Source: a virus. From it: a stretch of DNA of 33,464 nucleotides. The stretch is from IMG/VR virus record IMGVR_UViG_3300043543_000508, positions 1 to 33,464 of that record; one strand, written 5' to 3'. The notes under the pieces were generated by a model. The model worked only from the letters and a program-made list of their open reading frames with translations. It did not search any database and was not told where the DNA came from. Numbering within the stretch: the stretch's first letter is position 1; the number at the start of each line of letters is the position of its first letter. Below, in pieces: positions 8,133 to 16,233 of the stretch. The translations under genes and the position numbers were made by a program.

Positions 8133-8507
8133 TCAGGGGCTACGGGTGGAGCGCTGGGCGCGGCGGATCGACTGGTCGAGGACGGCGGCCACGAACACGT
8201 GCCAGGCGCCCCGCTCCTGGAGCACCCGCTCGATCGTCCAGCGGACGCCGCGGAGCACGAACCAGGCGCGGCCGTCCACCGCGAGGGAGATCGGACCATG
8301 CGCATCGCCGAGGGGGAGCTGGAGCAAGCCGCGGCGGCGTTCGCCACGGCCCGACACGTCGTCCTGGATGTCGGGGCCGGGGAGTTCGTCGAACACGGCC
8401 TGGAACACGCGCGGTGGGGCGTCGGCGTCGGCATGATACACGGCGGTTTCTACCAGTCCCGCGTCGCCGGCCGTGAGCAGTTCCCAGCCTTCCCGCCAGA
8501 TCGTCAT
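8133..8507 (-). CDS. Head-tail joining protein (gpFII-position)
   Basis: A 124-residue protein. ATG at 8507 has GAGG upstream and follows the capsid stop (8516-8518) by 8 bases. The middle is beta-rich (EPDIQ..., HGPISLAVDGRAWFVLRGV), then WTIERVLQERGAWHVFVAAV, and it ends with a basic tail. A small beta-barrel placed directly after the major capsid gene is the usual position of lambda gpFII or other head-completion stoppers. Function is inferred from position and size. A much longer reading in this frame (to 9293) overlaps the capsid gene and is not supported. Confidence 0.5.
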   Translation of the reverse strand: MTIWREGWELLTAGDAGLVETAVYHADADAPPRVFQAVFDELPGPDIQDDVSGRGERRRGLLQLPLGDAHGPISLAVDGRAWFVLRGVRWTIERVLQERGAWHVFVAAVLDQSIRRAQRSTRSP

Positions 8508-8515
8508 CAGCGGCC

Positions 8516-9520
8516 TCACAGGACGTTGGTGAGCAGGTGGCCGGCCTCGGGGCGGAGGATTTTCTGCTGGTAATTGAAGCGGGCGCGGATCACGCCGCCG
8601 CGGCGGGCCTCTTCGCGGTATTCCTCGATCAGGATGGCCCCCTCCCCGGCGTCGTCGACGCCAGGCAGGCCCCGCACCTGCTCCTGGAACAGGATCGTCC
8701 GGCCGAGGGACGGGAGCGGGTCCTCGAGCTGGTCCCCATTCGGCGAGTGGTGGAAGACCATGACCATCGACGTGTCCCAGAAGCGGGCGAAGCTCGGTTC
8801 CTGACCGGGGCGGGCGCTGTTCTTGTAGCCGTCGGCGACGAACACGTACTCGAACTCGTGCATTTGCCGCAGGGCGGCGGCCAGGGCGGGCATCGGCGCG
8901 TCGTCGCCGAAGGAGGCCTTCCACTGGTCCTTGACCTGATCGGTGCGGGACCATTTCCGCAGCGTGCGGCCGGTGAGCAGGATCGCGTTCGCGCGGTGGC
9001 CGCAGTTGTCCTCGACCTTGTCCATGGCCGCGTCGATGTTGTCGATCGGGGTGGCGGCGGCCTGATTGCTCCAGGGGGTGGTGACGGCGGTGGTCAGGGC
9101 CGCGCCGCTCCAGGTGCTGGTGTTGAAGACGGCCTGAGCGGCCTGGTGTTCGAGGGTCTGGAGCAGGCGGTTGATCGCCCGTTCGGTGTGGATCTGCTCG
9201 GTCCGCAGCACGTCGCCGTACATCTCGATGGTGGCGTCGTCGACCACCTCCTCGACGCCGTGCTCCTGCGTCGCGTAGCCGTCCTTCTCCCACTCGAAGT
9301 CGGCGCGGCGGTAACCCGTCTTCGGGGCGCGGGCCGTGTCCTCGATCGGGGTGAGCAGGGCCTTGGCCGGCAGAACCAGAAACTCGGCGCTCGATTTGGC
9401 CACGACGACCGGCGGGAGCACCTGCAGGCCGACGAACCCGAGGCGGTTCATGCGCAGATGAAATTCGGCCTGACTGAACGAGAGATCGAGTCGCGTGATG
9501 GCGACGGAGGGAGCGGCCAT
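8516..9520 (-). CDS. Major capsid protein (lambda gpE type)
   Basis: A 334-residue protein, ATG at 9520. It matches the lambda gpE-type capsid layout: an N-terminal stretch with LPAKALLTPIEDTARAPKTG, then RTEQIHTERAINRLLQTLEH in the spine-helix region, an A-domain segment AILLTGRTLRKWSRTDQVKD, and a C-terminal NYQQKILRPEAGHLLTNVL strand. Lambda gpE is 341 residues, so the size fits closely. It follows the decoration protein, as in lambda D-E. It should be the most abundant virion protein, about 415 copies in a T=7 head. Confidence 0.85.
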   Translation of the reverse strand: MAAPSVAITRLDLSFSQAEFHLRMNRLGFVGLQVLPPVVVAKSSAEFLVLPAKALLTPIEDTARAPKTGYRRADFEWEKDGYATQEHGVEEVVDDATIEMYGDVLRTEQIHTERAINRLLQTLEHQAAQAVFNTSTWSGAALTTAVTTPWSNQAAATPIDNIDAAMDKVEDNCGHRANAILLTGRTLRKWSRTDQVKDQWKASFGDDAPMPALAAALRQMHEFEYVFVADGYKNSARPGQEPSFARFWDTSMVMVFHHSPNGDQLEDPLPSLGRTILFQEQVRGLPGVDDAGEGAILIEEYREEARRGGVIRARFNYQQKILRPEAGHLLTNVL

Positions 9521-9586
9521 GGGTCGGGTTCCTGGTGGGGGTCTGTGGGGAAATCTGGTGCGGAGGACTGGCGGCGCGGGATGGCG

Positions 9587-9955
9587 TCAGGAGACGATCC
9601 GCCCCACGGCCGGGAGGACTTCGAGTTCATCGCCGTCGGCGGCGGCGGCGGTGACCGCCGTGCCCAGGAGCACGCTCCCGCTCCCGGCCACTTTGCCGTT
9701 CGCCGCGGCGTAGACGGCTGCTCCGCGGCTGATCGCCCCGGCGGCGACCACGCGGAAGCTGCCGGGCTGGTGGTAGGGGCGGACCGCGACGTAGGCGTCG
9801 GCGGCCAGCGCCCGATCGTCGAGCACCCCCAGGCCGAAGTCGGCGGCCCCGGCGTATTCGAGTTTGCCGCTGGCGTGGAACTTGACGCGGCGGTACGGGG
9901 CAAGGGCCGCGGACGCCTGGAACGTGAGGCTGTCCGGATTGACGGTGGCGCTCAT
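9587..9955 (-). CDS. Capsid decoration protein (gpD/DUF2190-like)
   Basis: A 122-residue protein, ATG at 9955. It is rich in A, G and V, with strand patterns DFGLGVLDDRALAADAYVAV, FRVVAAGAISRGAAVYAAAN and DGDELEVLPAVGRIV. The 'A-G-x-I-x-x-G-x-x-V-x-(A/P)-x-x-x-G-x-V' segment is characteristic of small capsid-decoration proteins related to DUF2190 and gpD. Its place between the protease/scaffold gene and the major capsid gene is the lambda gpD position. It presumably trims or stabilises the expanded head. Gaps of 59 and 66 bases flank it. Confidence 0.75.
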   Translation of the reverse strand: MSATVNPDSLTFQASAALAPYRRVKFHASGKLEYAGAADFGLGVLDDRALAADAYVAVRPYHQPGSFRVVAAGAISRGAAVYAAANGKVAGSGSVLLGTAVTAAAADGDELEVLPAVGRIVS

Positions 9956-10014
9956 GGGTCGAGTCCTTCGAGGGGAACGTGCGAGGGAGTACGTGCGAGG
10001 TCAGTGGTCGTCTG

Positions 10015-10503
10015 CTAGTTGAGCTTCTCCTGGATCATCCGCTGCGCCTTGCGCGACGGATTCGTTTCCAGGAGAAACGCCTGGTAGAGTTCCGGCTGCT
10101 CCTTGGCCACGGCCCGAATCGCGGCGAACCGCTCGAGGCGGGGCGCGGCGGCCAACCGCTCCCGCACCAAGGCATCGAAGCGGTCGATCGCGCTGCCGGT
10201 CGGCTCCGACTCGACGGCGGCGGTCTGCCCCGTGATCGGGGTCACCCCCGCGGGCTGCGCGGCCCGCGTGCGGTGCTCGGCCTGTTCGGCCCGCTGGGCC
10301 GCGGCCTGGACCTGCGCCCGGGCGGCCGCCAGATCGGCGCGGAGCTGGGCGTTCCAGGCCTGCATGGCCTGCGGCAGCGTGGCCTGGGCCTCGAGCTGCG
10401 CGAGGAGGAAATCGCTGGGGGCGCCTTCGCAGGCGGCCCGGAGTTCGGCCAGCGTGGCCGCGGTGCTGCTCGTCGACTGGTTGGCGGACGGCGTGTCGGA
10501 CAT
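10015..10503 (-). CDS. Nested scaffold protein (Nu3-like), internal start within the protease gene
   Basis: A 162-residue product from ATG 10503, in the same frame as the C-terminal third of the protease. The start has a very strong ribosome site, AAGGGAGG five bases before ATG, far better than needed by chance inside a coding sequence. The product is helical and A/Q/E/R-rich (AWNAQLRADLAAARAQVQAA) and ends KAQRMIQEKLN, as expected of a scaffold. In lambda, Nu3 is made in the same way from an internal start in C, so the protease carries the scaffold as its own tail. Both products would then enter the procapsid together. Confidence 0.75.
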   Translation of the reverse strand: MSDTPSANQSTSSTAATLAELRAACEGAPSDFLLAQLEAQATLPQAMQAWNAQLRADLAAARAQVQAAAQRAEQAEHRTRAAQPAGVTPITGQTAAVESEPTGSAIDRFDALVRERLAAAPRLERFAAIRAVAKEQPELYQAFLLETNPSRKAQRMIQEKLN

Positions 10504-11403
10504 GGAACCTCCCTTGGTGGTAACGGTCGTCAAGTTGCGGGCGCGGGACTTCGCCCGCTGTCGGAGTTCGTCGAGGGCGGCGTCGAGGGTCCCCACCTGG
10601 TCGATCAGCCCCAGGGCCAGGGCCTCCGGGCCGAGGTGGACGCGGCCGTCGGCCAGGGGAGCGAGGGCGCTCCGTTCCCGGCCCCGGCCGCGGGCCACGG
10701 CGGCGAGGAAGGCCTCCGCCAGCCCGTCCACCTGCCGCTGAAATTCGGCCAGATGGGCGGCGGTGACCGGGGCCCCGTCGGTCCCGGCCCCCTTGAATTC
10801 CCCCGAACGGAGGACGTGGACCTGGATCTTGAGCTGCTCGTACAGCCCCGAGGTGTCTTCCACCACGGCGAACACGCCGAGGGAGCCGACCAGGCCGGTC
10901 GGATTGGACCAGACGCGCTCCGCCTGGCTGGCGATCCAGTAGGCGGCGGAGGCCCCCAGGTCCTCGATGAATGCGGAGACCGGCTTGCGCTGGCGGGCGC
11001 GATACAGTGCGTCGGCCAGGTCCCCCGTCCCGGCGACCGTCCCGCCGGGACTGTCGATCAGGACCAGCAGGCCGTCCACCCGCGGGTCGTCGAGGGCGGA
11101 CCGCAGCGCGCGGCGGGTCTCGACCAGCGAGGTCCCTCCCAGGCTGGAGCGGTGCTTGAGGAGCGTCCCTTCCAGCGGGAGCACCGCCACGCCGTCGACG
11201 ACCGCATAAGGGCCGCGGCGTTTGTCGGCGGCCGCCGCGTCGCCGGGCGTCTGCGCGTGGTCCCGCACGTGGACGTGCAGCTCGAGCCGCTGGATCTGCT
11301 CCCACAGGGAACGTCCGGCCGTGGTCTCGATGGCCCACACGCCGAACCAGTCGGTCAGCCGGTGGAAGTCGGGGCGCGCGGTGGTGGTGGACCAGGTGCT
11401 CAC
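10015..11403 (-). CDS. S49-family capsid maturation protease with scaffold tail (gpC-like)
   Basis: A 462-residue protein starting with GTG at 11403. GGAAGGAG lies upstream, and the GTG overlaps the portal stop (GTGA). It matches the SppA/lambda gpC fold: LLVLIDSPGGTVAG (residues 112-125) is the oxyanion segment, DLGASAAYWIAS (148-159) carries the likely nucleophile Ser152, LVGSLGV (171-177) is the second SppA motif, and GEFKGAGTDGAP (201-212) carries the likely base Lys204. Residues 301-462 equal the nested scaffold. Lambda gpC is 439 residues, so the length is normal. It should cleave the portal and scaffold during head maturation. Confidence 0.85.
   Translation of the reverse strand: MSTWSTTTARPDFHRLTDWFGVWAIETTAGRSLWEQIQRLELHVHVRDHAQTPGDAAAADKRRGPYAVVDGVAVLPLEGTLLKHRSSLGGTSLVETRRALRSALDDPRVDGLLVLIDSPGGTVAGTGDLADALYRARQRKPVSAFIEDLGASAAYWIASQAERVWSNPTGLVGSLGVFAVVEDTSGLYEQLKIQVHVLRSGEFKGAGTDGAPVTAAHLAEFQRQVDGLAEAFLAAVARGRGRERSALAPLADGRVHLGPEALALGLIDQVGTLDAALDELRQRAKSRARNLTTVTTKGGSMSDTPSANQSTSSTAATLAELRAACEGAPSDFLLAQLEAQATLPQAMQAWNAQLRADLAAARAQVQAAAQRAEQAEHRTRAAQPAGVTPITGQTAAVESEPTGSAIDRFDALVRERLAAAPRLERFAAIRAVAKEQPELYQAFLLETNPSRKAQRMIQEKLN
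10504..10518 (-). promoter_or_regulatory. Strong internal ribosome binding site for the nested scaffold
   Basis: The leftward-strand sequence CCAAGGGAGGTTCC directly precedes ATG at 10503. GGGAGG is a near-perfect anti-Shine-Dalgarno match with five-base spacing. Sitting within the protease coding sequence, it supports independent translation of the scaffold. Confidence 0.75.
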
Positions 11404-12977
11404 GCGGGCGCTCCTTCCTGGGTCTCGTCGGCGGCCAGGAGGTCCCGCGCGAGCGGGTCGGTCCCGGTCAGCCGCAGGAATTCCCGCCAGTGGAGCCGCT
11501 CGAACACCTGGGCGTCGGGATGCCCCTGATAGCGGTCGATCAGCCGCCGGCGGGCCAGGACGGCCTGCTCGATGGCGTAGCTGTGGTCCTCGACGATCTC
11601 GTCGACGCCGGTGAACCAGTCGGCCCCCTTTTCGGCCCAGACGCGGCGGGGGCTGGTGAGGAGTTTGTCCAGGCGGAGGGCGTCGGCGGCGGCGTCCTTG
11701 AGGGGCTCGATGTAGCCGTAGCTCTGCGCGTTCCAGCGGTGCCGGAAGATCGCCGGTCCGATCCGCGCGGCGGCGGATCGCACCTGATCCCCCCGTTCCG
11801 ATGGTTCCTGGAGGAGGACGGTGACGCGGAACTTCCAGGCCCGCACGTGAAGCTGCTGGATGTAGTCCTGCACCAGCCGCTTGAAGCTCACGCGGGCCTG
11901 GTCGATGGCCCCGCGCCAGCCGGAGAAGTTCGTATTGCTCGGGTCGAGGAGCAGCACGGCCACCGGGATCCCCAGGTTCACCGCCAGGATCGAGAGAATC
12001 AGCAGGGAGAACGCCATCGAATCGGACGTGGCGATGTTGGGCGTGAAGCCGTGCAGCTTTTCCCCCGGCTTGCCGACGACCTCCATCCCGGGGAAGACGT
12101 GTTCGAGGAGCCGCGTCGTCCCGGCCGAGAGTTCGCGGAGTTCGGTCTCGCCGAGCGTCCCCGGCGGGCCGGGGAGCACGTCCGGCTGCCGCTCCCGCAG
12201 AAAGGCGATGCAGCTCGCCACCTGCTGCTTCACCAGCGTCGCGAACAGCGTGTCGTCCAGATACGAACCAGCACGGGCCATGGGGGCGAAGCGGGTCACG
12301 CCCCGCCGCTGGCTGGTCCGCTTGGGGTCGACGATCTGCCAGACCAGCGGCCGGCCGGCGGGATCGACCCAGGGAAACGCCTGGATCTCCTGGACGCGTC
12401 GTAACGGGCGGGAGGGTTCCAGGTCCTGTTTCGTGACCCAGAGTTCCTCGGGCTGGTCCTGGCCGTTGAGTTTGATGCCGTGAATCACGCGACGGCGGGT
12501 GCCGGACGGCGTGCGGACCCGGTGGGCCTCGACCGACCAGAGGGCCCCCGTGTCGGTGGGGAGCAGGAAGTGGTCGCCGTCGACGAGGAAGGCGGCCCGG
12601 AACACCAGCCGTTCGAGCTGCCGCCAGGTGAGCCGGCCCTCGGAATGGCAGGCCCAGGGATCGCCGGCCCACTCATTCCAGGCCGCCAGCAGCAGGTCGT
12701 CGGTCTCGGCGTCACCCGTCTGCGGGTCGGGGCTGACCCCCGACTGGAGCACCTGGTCGACCACGCGGTCGACCCCCTGGCCGATCAGCAGGTCGTTGCG
12801 GTCCATGTCGCGGGCGATTTCGATCCCCCGCAGGTAGTCGGCCTCGCTGCGGTAATGCCAGTCGGCCCCTGCCCCCCCGGGGGCCAGCCCCGTCCGCGTC
12901 CGCAGCAGGGACGAGCCGCGCACGAATTCGTAATCGGCGCGGAGCTCGGCGAAGGCGCTGGCCAGGCTGGCGGTCAT
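11400..12977 (-). CDS. Portal protein (lambda gpB family)
   Basis: A 525-residue protein. ATG at 12977 forms an ATGA overlap with the upstream stop. The lambda-family portal signature is present: LLLDPSNTNFSGWRGAID followed by QARVSFKRLVQDYIQQL (residues ~335-370), the conserved 'D-P-S-x-x-N-[FY]-S-x-x-R-x-A' helix-wing motif. An N-terminal part with RGIEIARDMDRNDLLIGQGVD matches the usual 'R-x-L-x-R-N' region. Twelve copies would form the head vertex through which DNA passes. It lies between the gpW-position gene and the protease, exactly as lambda B. Lambda gpB is 533 residues. Confidence 0.88.
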   Translation of the reverse strand: MTASLASAFAELRADYEFVRGSSLLRTRTGLAPGGAGADWHYRSEADYLRGIEIARDMDRNDLLIGQGVDRVVDQVLQSGVSPDPQTGDAETDDLLLAAWNEWAGDPWACHSEGRLTWRQLERLVFRAAFLVDGDHFLLPTDTGALWSVEAHRVRTPSGTRRRVIHGIKLNGQDQPEELWVTKQDLEPSRPLRRVQEIQAFPWVDPAGRPLVWQIVDPKRTSQRRGVTRFAPMARAGSYLDDTLFATLVKQQVASCIAFLRERQPDVLPGPPGTLGETELRELSAGTTRLLEHVFPGMEVVGKPGEKLHGFTPNIATSDSMAFSLLILSILAVNLGIPVAVLLLDPSNTNFSGWRGAIDQARVSFKRLVQDYIQQLHVRAWKFRVTVLLQEPSERGDQVRSAAARIGPAIFRHRWNAQSYGYIEPLKDAAADALRLDKLLTSPRRVWAEKGADWFTGVDEIVEDHSYAIEQAVLARRRLIDRYQGHPDAQVFERLHWREFLRLTGTDPLARDLLAADETQEGAPA

Positions 12978-13270
12978 CGGGTGAAGCGCTCGAAGGACAG
13001 TTGACGGGGGATGGCGGGGGGCGCGGCGTCGGGACATTCCCCGCGGAGGGCCGACAGCCAGGCGGCGGCGGTCTCCAGTTGCCGCTGGACCTGGAGCGGG
13101 TCCCACTGCACCTCGGACTGCGCGCCGCGGGAGCGGACCGGATAGAGGAGCAGGTAGCGGCAGGCCTGAATGAAGGCCGCCGCCTTGCCGCCGGTCCCGT
13201 CCGACTCGTAGTCGGCGTTCTCGCGGTAGGCGGCCAGGACGTCGTCGCGCGTGCTGGCGGCAGTGAGCAT
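12974..13270 (-). CDS. gpW-position head-tail joining protein
   Basis: A 98-residue protein, ATG at 13270, overlapping the portal start by 4 bases. It is helical (AAAFIQACRYLLLYPVRSRG and LQVQRQLETAAAWLSALRGE). In lambda, the small gpW sits here, between the large terminase and the portal, and closes the head before the tail joins. Sequence similarity to gpW (68 residues) is not evident, so the role is a position-based inference. The downstream overlap implies coupling to portal translation. Confidence 0.5.
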   Translation of the reverse strand: MLTAASTRDDVLAAYRENADYESDGTGGKAAAFIQACRYLLLYPVRSRGAQSEVQWDPLQVQRQLETAAAWLSALRGECPDAAPPAIPRQLSFERFTR

Positions 13271-13330
13271 GGCGTCACTCTGACAGCCGCTCGCCGCCGC
13301 GCGAAGTCCAACCCGGACCAGCCCGGGCTG

Positions 13331-13609
13331 CTAGGGAAGCTGCTGGCAGACCCAGCGGACCACGTCCCCCAGGCTGCGGACGGGACGGACGGGGTCATGC
13401 AGGCAGGCCCCGGCGCGCTGGAGTGCCTCGAGCAGCCGCCGGGCGGCGGCGGCCTCGGCGTGCGTCAGCCGCACGTCGACGTGGCGCGGGCAATACCCCT
13501 CCGGGGGGGCGGGGTCCAGCGGCGGCAGCAAGAGGACGGCAGGTTCAGCGGCCGACGGCAGTCGGTCGAGCGCGGCGTCCGGCTGAGGTTTCAGTTTCGG
13601 TTTTGCCAT
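13331..13609 (-). CDS. Small protein between terminase and portal genes, unknown function
   Basis: A 92-residue protein, ATG at 13609, 15 bases after the large terminase stop. It has a Pro-rich N-terminus (PKLKPQPDAALDRLPSAAEP) and a helical C-terminal half reading HVDVRLTHAEAAAARRLLEA then LQRAGACLHD. The C-terminal 'V-D-V-R-L-T-x-x-E-A-A-A-x-R-R-L' looks like a small DNA-binding or RHH-type module, but no family can be named. Its place in the head module suggests an accessory packaging or joining role. Confidence 0.5.
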   Translation of the reverse strand: MAKPKLKPQPDAALDRLPSAAEPAVLLLPPLDPAPPEGYCPRHVDVRLTHAEAAAARRLLEALQRAGACLHDPVRPVRSLGDVVRWVCQQLP

Positions 13610-13624
13610 GCGATGGTCCTGTGT

Positions 13625-15559
13625 TCAACGACGCTCGGTCACGAGAAACGGACGTCCGTCCGGCAGGGTGACCGCTGGCTGTCGGGGCGGTGGCGCGCTC
13701 GCCGGCGCGGCCGGCGCGCGGCGGATCACGTCCCAGAGCTGTCCCTGCCGGGTGTAGAGCTGGGCGGCGACCCAGGCGTAGCGGGCCGAGTCCCGCCACT
13801 CGTTCTGCCCGCGCTTCTTCCAGGTGTGGAATTCGTAGCCGTGCTGCGACTTGAGGGTGTCCGGGTATTCGTTGGTGAGCTGCTCGAGGAGCTGACCGTC
13901 CTCGGCGGCCTGGCGGGGGAGTGTCCAGCCGCGCGGATCGTGGGGCGCGACGTCGCCGGTCAGCACCCGCTCGATCCACCACTGGCTCTGCTCGCCGTTG
14001 ACGAGGACCAGGGCGCGACCCGCCAGGCGGCGCTGGAGTGCCTGCTGCCGGGCCGTCCCGTCGTCCAGCCCCGTGAGCCGGTAGGCCCCCGGAAACGCGC
14101 TCGACTGCGGTCCCTTGCAGGGCAAACAGCCCGGGAATTGCCGGCAGAACTGGTACACCGCCTGCGTGTGCTCGCCGTCGCCGGAGTCGACCAGCGTGAT
14201 CTGGGGCTGGAGGCGGCCCCCCCCCTCGGCGTGGGGATACGCCGCCTCGACGATCTCGCGGCGGAGCGCATCGTCCGACGGGGCGACCCCCCAATCGACG
14301 AGGGCGCCCCGCCCTCCGCGGCCCCAGGCCCAGACCGACCACCAATAGGTGTGACCGTCGGCCTGCACGTCGACGCCGCGGGTGAGGAACACGCTCCAGG
14401 CGGGGCACGTCCCCCGCTCGTCGGCGGTGCACAGCCGCATCGCCAGTTCCACGTGTTCCACCTTGTGCGGGGCGTCGTCCCAGGTCAGCGACTCCCAACT
14501 GTTGTGATAGTTGCGGCGTTGCTCGCGGTCGCCGCGGCTGGTGAGGAACTTATACGCGATCGAACCCCAGGTGATCGACGGGAGCAGCGAATAGAGGGTG
14601 GGGAGCGGACCGAAGCTGGCGTGCGGGACGGAGCGGAGCGGTCGTCCGCGGAGCTTCCCCGACCCGACCACCGTCATCCCTTCGGGGACCCAGACCCCCG
14701 CGTTCAGCAGCTCAAATCGCTCGCCGTCGAGGATCCGCCGGCTGCAAAACCGGCACTCATACCAGGCGGTCTGCCGGGCCAGGTCGGGATCGCTCCGCCC
14801 GCTGGACGCCTTCTCCCAGCGCAGTCCGCCGGGTTGCAGGCCGTCGCCGGTCCAGAGCTGCTGCCAGCCGCCGCACTGGGGACAGGGGACGAACCGGCCG
14901 CGGTTGTCGCCTGTCAGCCGGGCCGCCTCGATCCGCGAGCGGCCCCGGTAGCTGGGGGTGGACAGCCGCAGCACCTTGGCCCGCGTGAAGCCCTTGGCCC
15001 GTTCGGTCATCAGCTCGGCGAAGTCGGCCTCGTCCGACCGCCGCCGGGTGTACTTGTCGAGTTCGTTGAGCACTACCACCGCGGCCGCGTAGTCGGCGGC
15101 CGAGTTGGGGGAGCCGGCCCAGGCGCCGTGAATGAGAAACTCGGGGAACTCGATCTTGTCGGCGGCCCGCAGGCGTGGCGGCGGACAATGATCGGCCAGG
15201 GCCGGGACGTGGGCCAGGATCTGCCACAGCCGCTTCAGGACGCGCTCGGTCGACTTCTGGTCGGCATCGGCCCAGGCCATCGGGTTCGGGTTCGTCGCCG
15301 CCACTTTGGCGCAGCAGGTCTGGGCGCAGACGGTCTTCCCGAGCCGGCTCCCCCACTGGAGCGTGATCTCGGTGTAGTACTGGTCGTCGAACACGGCGAA
15401 GACCTCGCGGGCGTGCGGGAACAGGTCCAGCCTCAGCCGTCCGCGGAGTTCGGAGCCGCGGGGAAGGGTGATGTTCCGCTCGGCCCACTCGGCCGTGGGC
15501 TGAAAGGGGCGCGGCCGCAGGATGTCGCAGACCGGCCCGGAGAAACCGTGGCGGATCAT
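13625..15559 (-). CDS. Large terminase subunit (GpA family)
   Basis: A 644-residue protein. ATG at 15559 overlaps the small terminase stop (ATGA). The ATPase domain shows Walker A GSRLGKT (residues 70-76) after EITLQW, and a Walker B-like VVVLNELDKY (161-170) in which Asn stands where Asp is usual. A zinc-like pair follows: CPQCGGW and CRFC. The nuclease domain shows TRGVDVQADGHTYWW (the GpA 'G-V-D-V-Q' motif), LVDSGDGEHTQAVYQF, and DSARYAW near the end. It powers DNA packaging and cuts the concatemer. Lambda gpA is 641 residues, so the length is exact. It works with the small subunit just upstream. Confidence 0.9.
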   Translation of the reverse strand: MIRHGFSGPVCDILRPRPFQPTAEWAERNITLPRGSELRGRLRLDLFPHAREVFAVFDDQYYTEITLQWGSRLGKTVCAQTCCAKVAATNPNPMAWADADQKSTERVLKRLWQILAHVPALADHCPPPRLRAADKIEFPEFLIHGAWAGSPNSAADYAAAVVVLNELDKYTRRRSDEADFAELMTERAKGFTRAKVLRLSTPSYRGRSRIEAARLTGDNRGRFVPCPQCGGWQQLWTGDGLQPGGLRWEKASSGRSDPDLARQTAWYECRFCSRRILDGERFELLNAGVWVPEGMTVVGSGKLRGRPLRSVPHASFGPLPTLYSLLPSITWGSIAYKFLTSRGDREQRRNYHNSWESLTWDDAPHKVEHVELAMRLCTADERGTCPAWSVFLTRGVDVQADGHTYWWSVWAWGRGGRGALVDWGVAPSDDALRREIVEAAYPHAEGGGRLQPQITLVDSGDGEHTQAVYQFCRQFPGCLPCKGPQSSAFPGAYRLTGLDDGTARQQALQRRLAGRALVLVNGEQSQWWIERVLTGDVAPHDPRGWTLPRQAAEDGQLLEQLTNEYPDTLKSQHGYEFHTWKKRGQNEWRDSARYAWVAAQLYTRQGQLWDVIRRAPAAPASAPPPRQPAVTLPDGRPFLVTERR

Positions 15560-16038
15560 GGAGCGCCTCCGAGCGCCTTCAGGTCCTCGGCCAGTTGCGT
15601 CCGCCGGCGGTCGAGTTCCTCCTGGAGCCGCGCGCGGACCTTGGCGGCGGTCCGCTGGTTCGGACAGATGGCCGCGATCAGGTCGGGGAGCTGGTCGCAC
15701 CAGTCGCCGAGGGCCGAGAGGAGCACGGCGACCGACTGCTCGACCGCCTTGCGGGGAAGGAGCGTCCCTTCCTTGACTTCGAGGTCGAGCTGTTCCCGCC
15801 GAGTGCGGAGCTGCATCTGTCGCAGCTTCTCCGCGGTGATCGCCAGTTTGAGTTTGCGGGCCGCGTCGGCGGCCTCGGAACCCTTCCGCTCGTGCGCCTG
15901 TCGCCAGCGCTGGATGGCGTCGAGGTCGTAGCCGTTCGTGCAGTCGGGGAACCCCTCGATCTGCCGCCAGTCCCGCAGCGTGCGCGGCGTGACCCCCAGG
16001 CGGAGGGCGGCTTCGGTCTGACGGGCGACAACGGGCAT
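15556..16038 (-). CDS. Small terminase subunit (Nu1-like)
   Basis: A 160-residue protein, ATG at 16038. The N-terminal winged helix-turn-helix is clear: RQTEAALRLGVTPRTLRDW followed by CTNGYDLDAIQRWRQ, like lambda Nu1. A basic linker (ARKLKLAITAEKLRQMQLRT) and a helical C-terminal half for oligomerisation or large-subunit contact follow. It recognises the packaging (cos-like) site, whose location was not found. It starts the leftward structural operon and overlaps the large subunit by 4 bases. Confidence 0.85.
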   Translation of the reverse strand: MPVVARQTEAALRLGVTPRTLRDWRQIEGFPDCTNGYDLDAIQRWRQAHERKGSEAADAARKLKLAITAEKLRQMQLRTRREQLDLEVKEGTLLPRKAVEQSVAVLLSALGDWCDQLPDLIAAICPNQRTAAKVRARLQEELDRRRTQLAEDLKALGGAP

Positions 16039-16233
16039 TCATCGGGCAGGGGTGTTAGACGTCGGCGGCGAGAAAAAAAACGGAAAATCGCGGACCGAAG
16101 TGCAGTTTCGACTTAGCCGTCGGCGCGCATTTTTTTCCTGAAAAAAAGGCATTTTTCACCAGACAGCCGCGCGGAGCTTTCGTACAAGCAAACGTGAAAT
16201 TCAAGAGTTTCGAGAAATTGAAAGGGCGAGACA
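16039..16233. promoter_or_regulatory. AT-rich divergent intergenic region between late operon and rightward island
   Basis: This 195-base stretch separates the leftward small terminase from a rightward gene. It is far more AT-rich than the rest, with runs of 7-8 A or T and a near-palindrome TTTTTTCCTGAAAAAA around 16133-16147. It must hold the start signals of both directions and could also hold a packaging site. I cannot define -35/-10 boxes with confidence. Confidence 0.45.

Noticed and set aside
8133-9293. 386-codon version of the head-tail joining gene
   Set aside because: The upstream part overlaps the major capsid gene in another frame; the ATG at 8507 with its ribosome site is the sensible start.
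13001-15931. Long rightward open frame (976 codons) over the terminase
   Set aside because: It is antisense to the large terminase, which has clear Walker and nuclease motifs.
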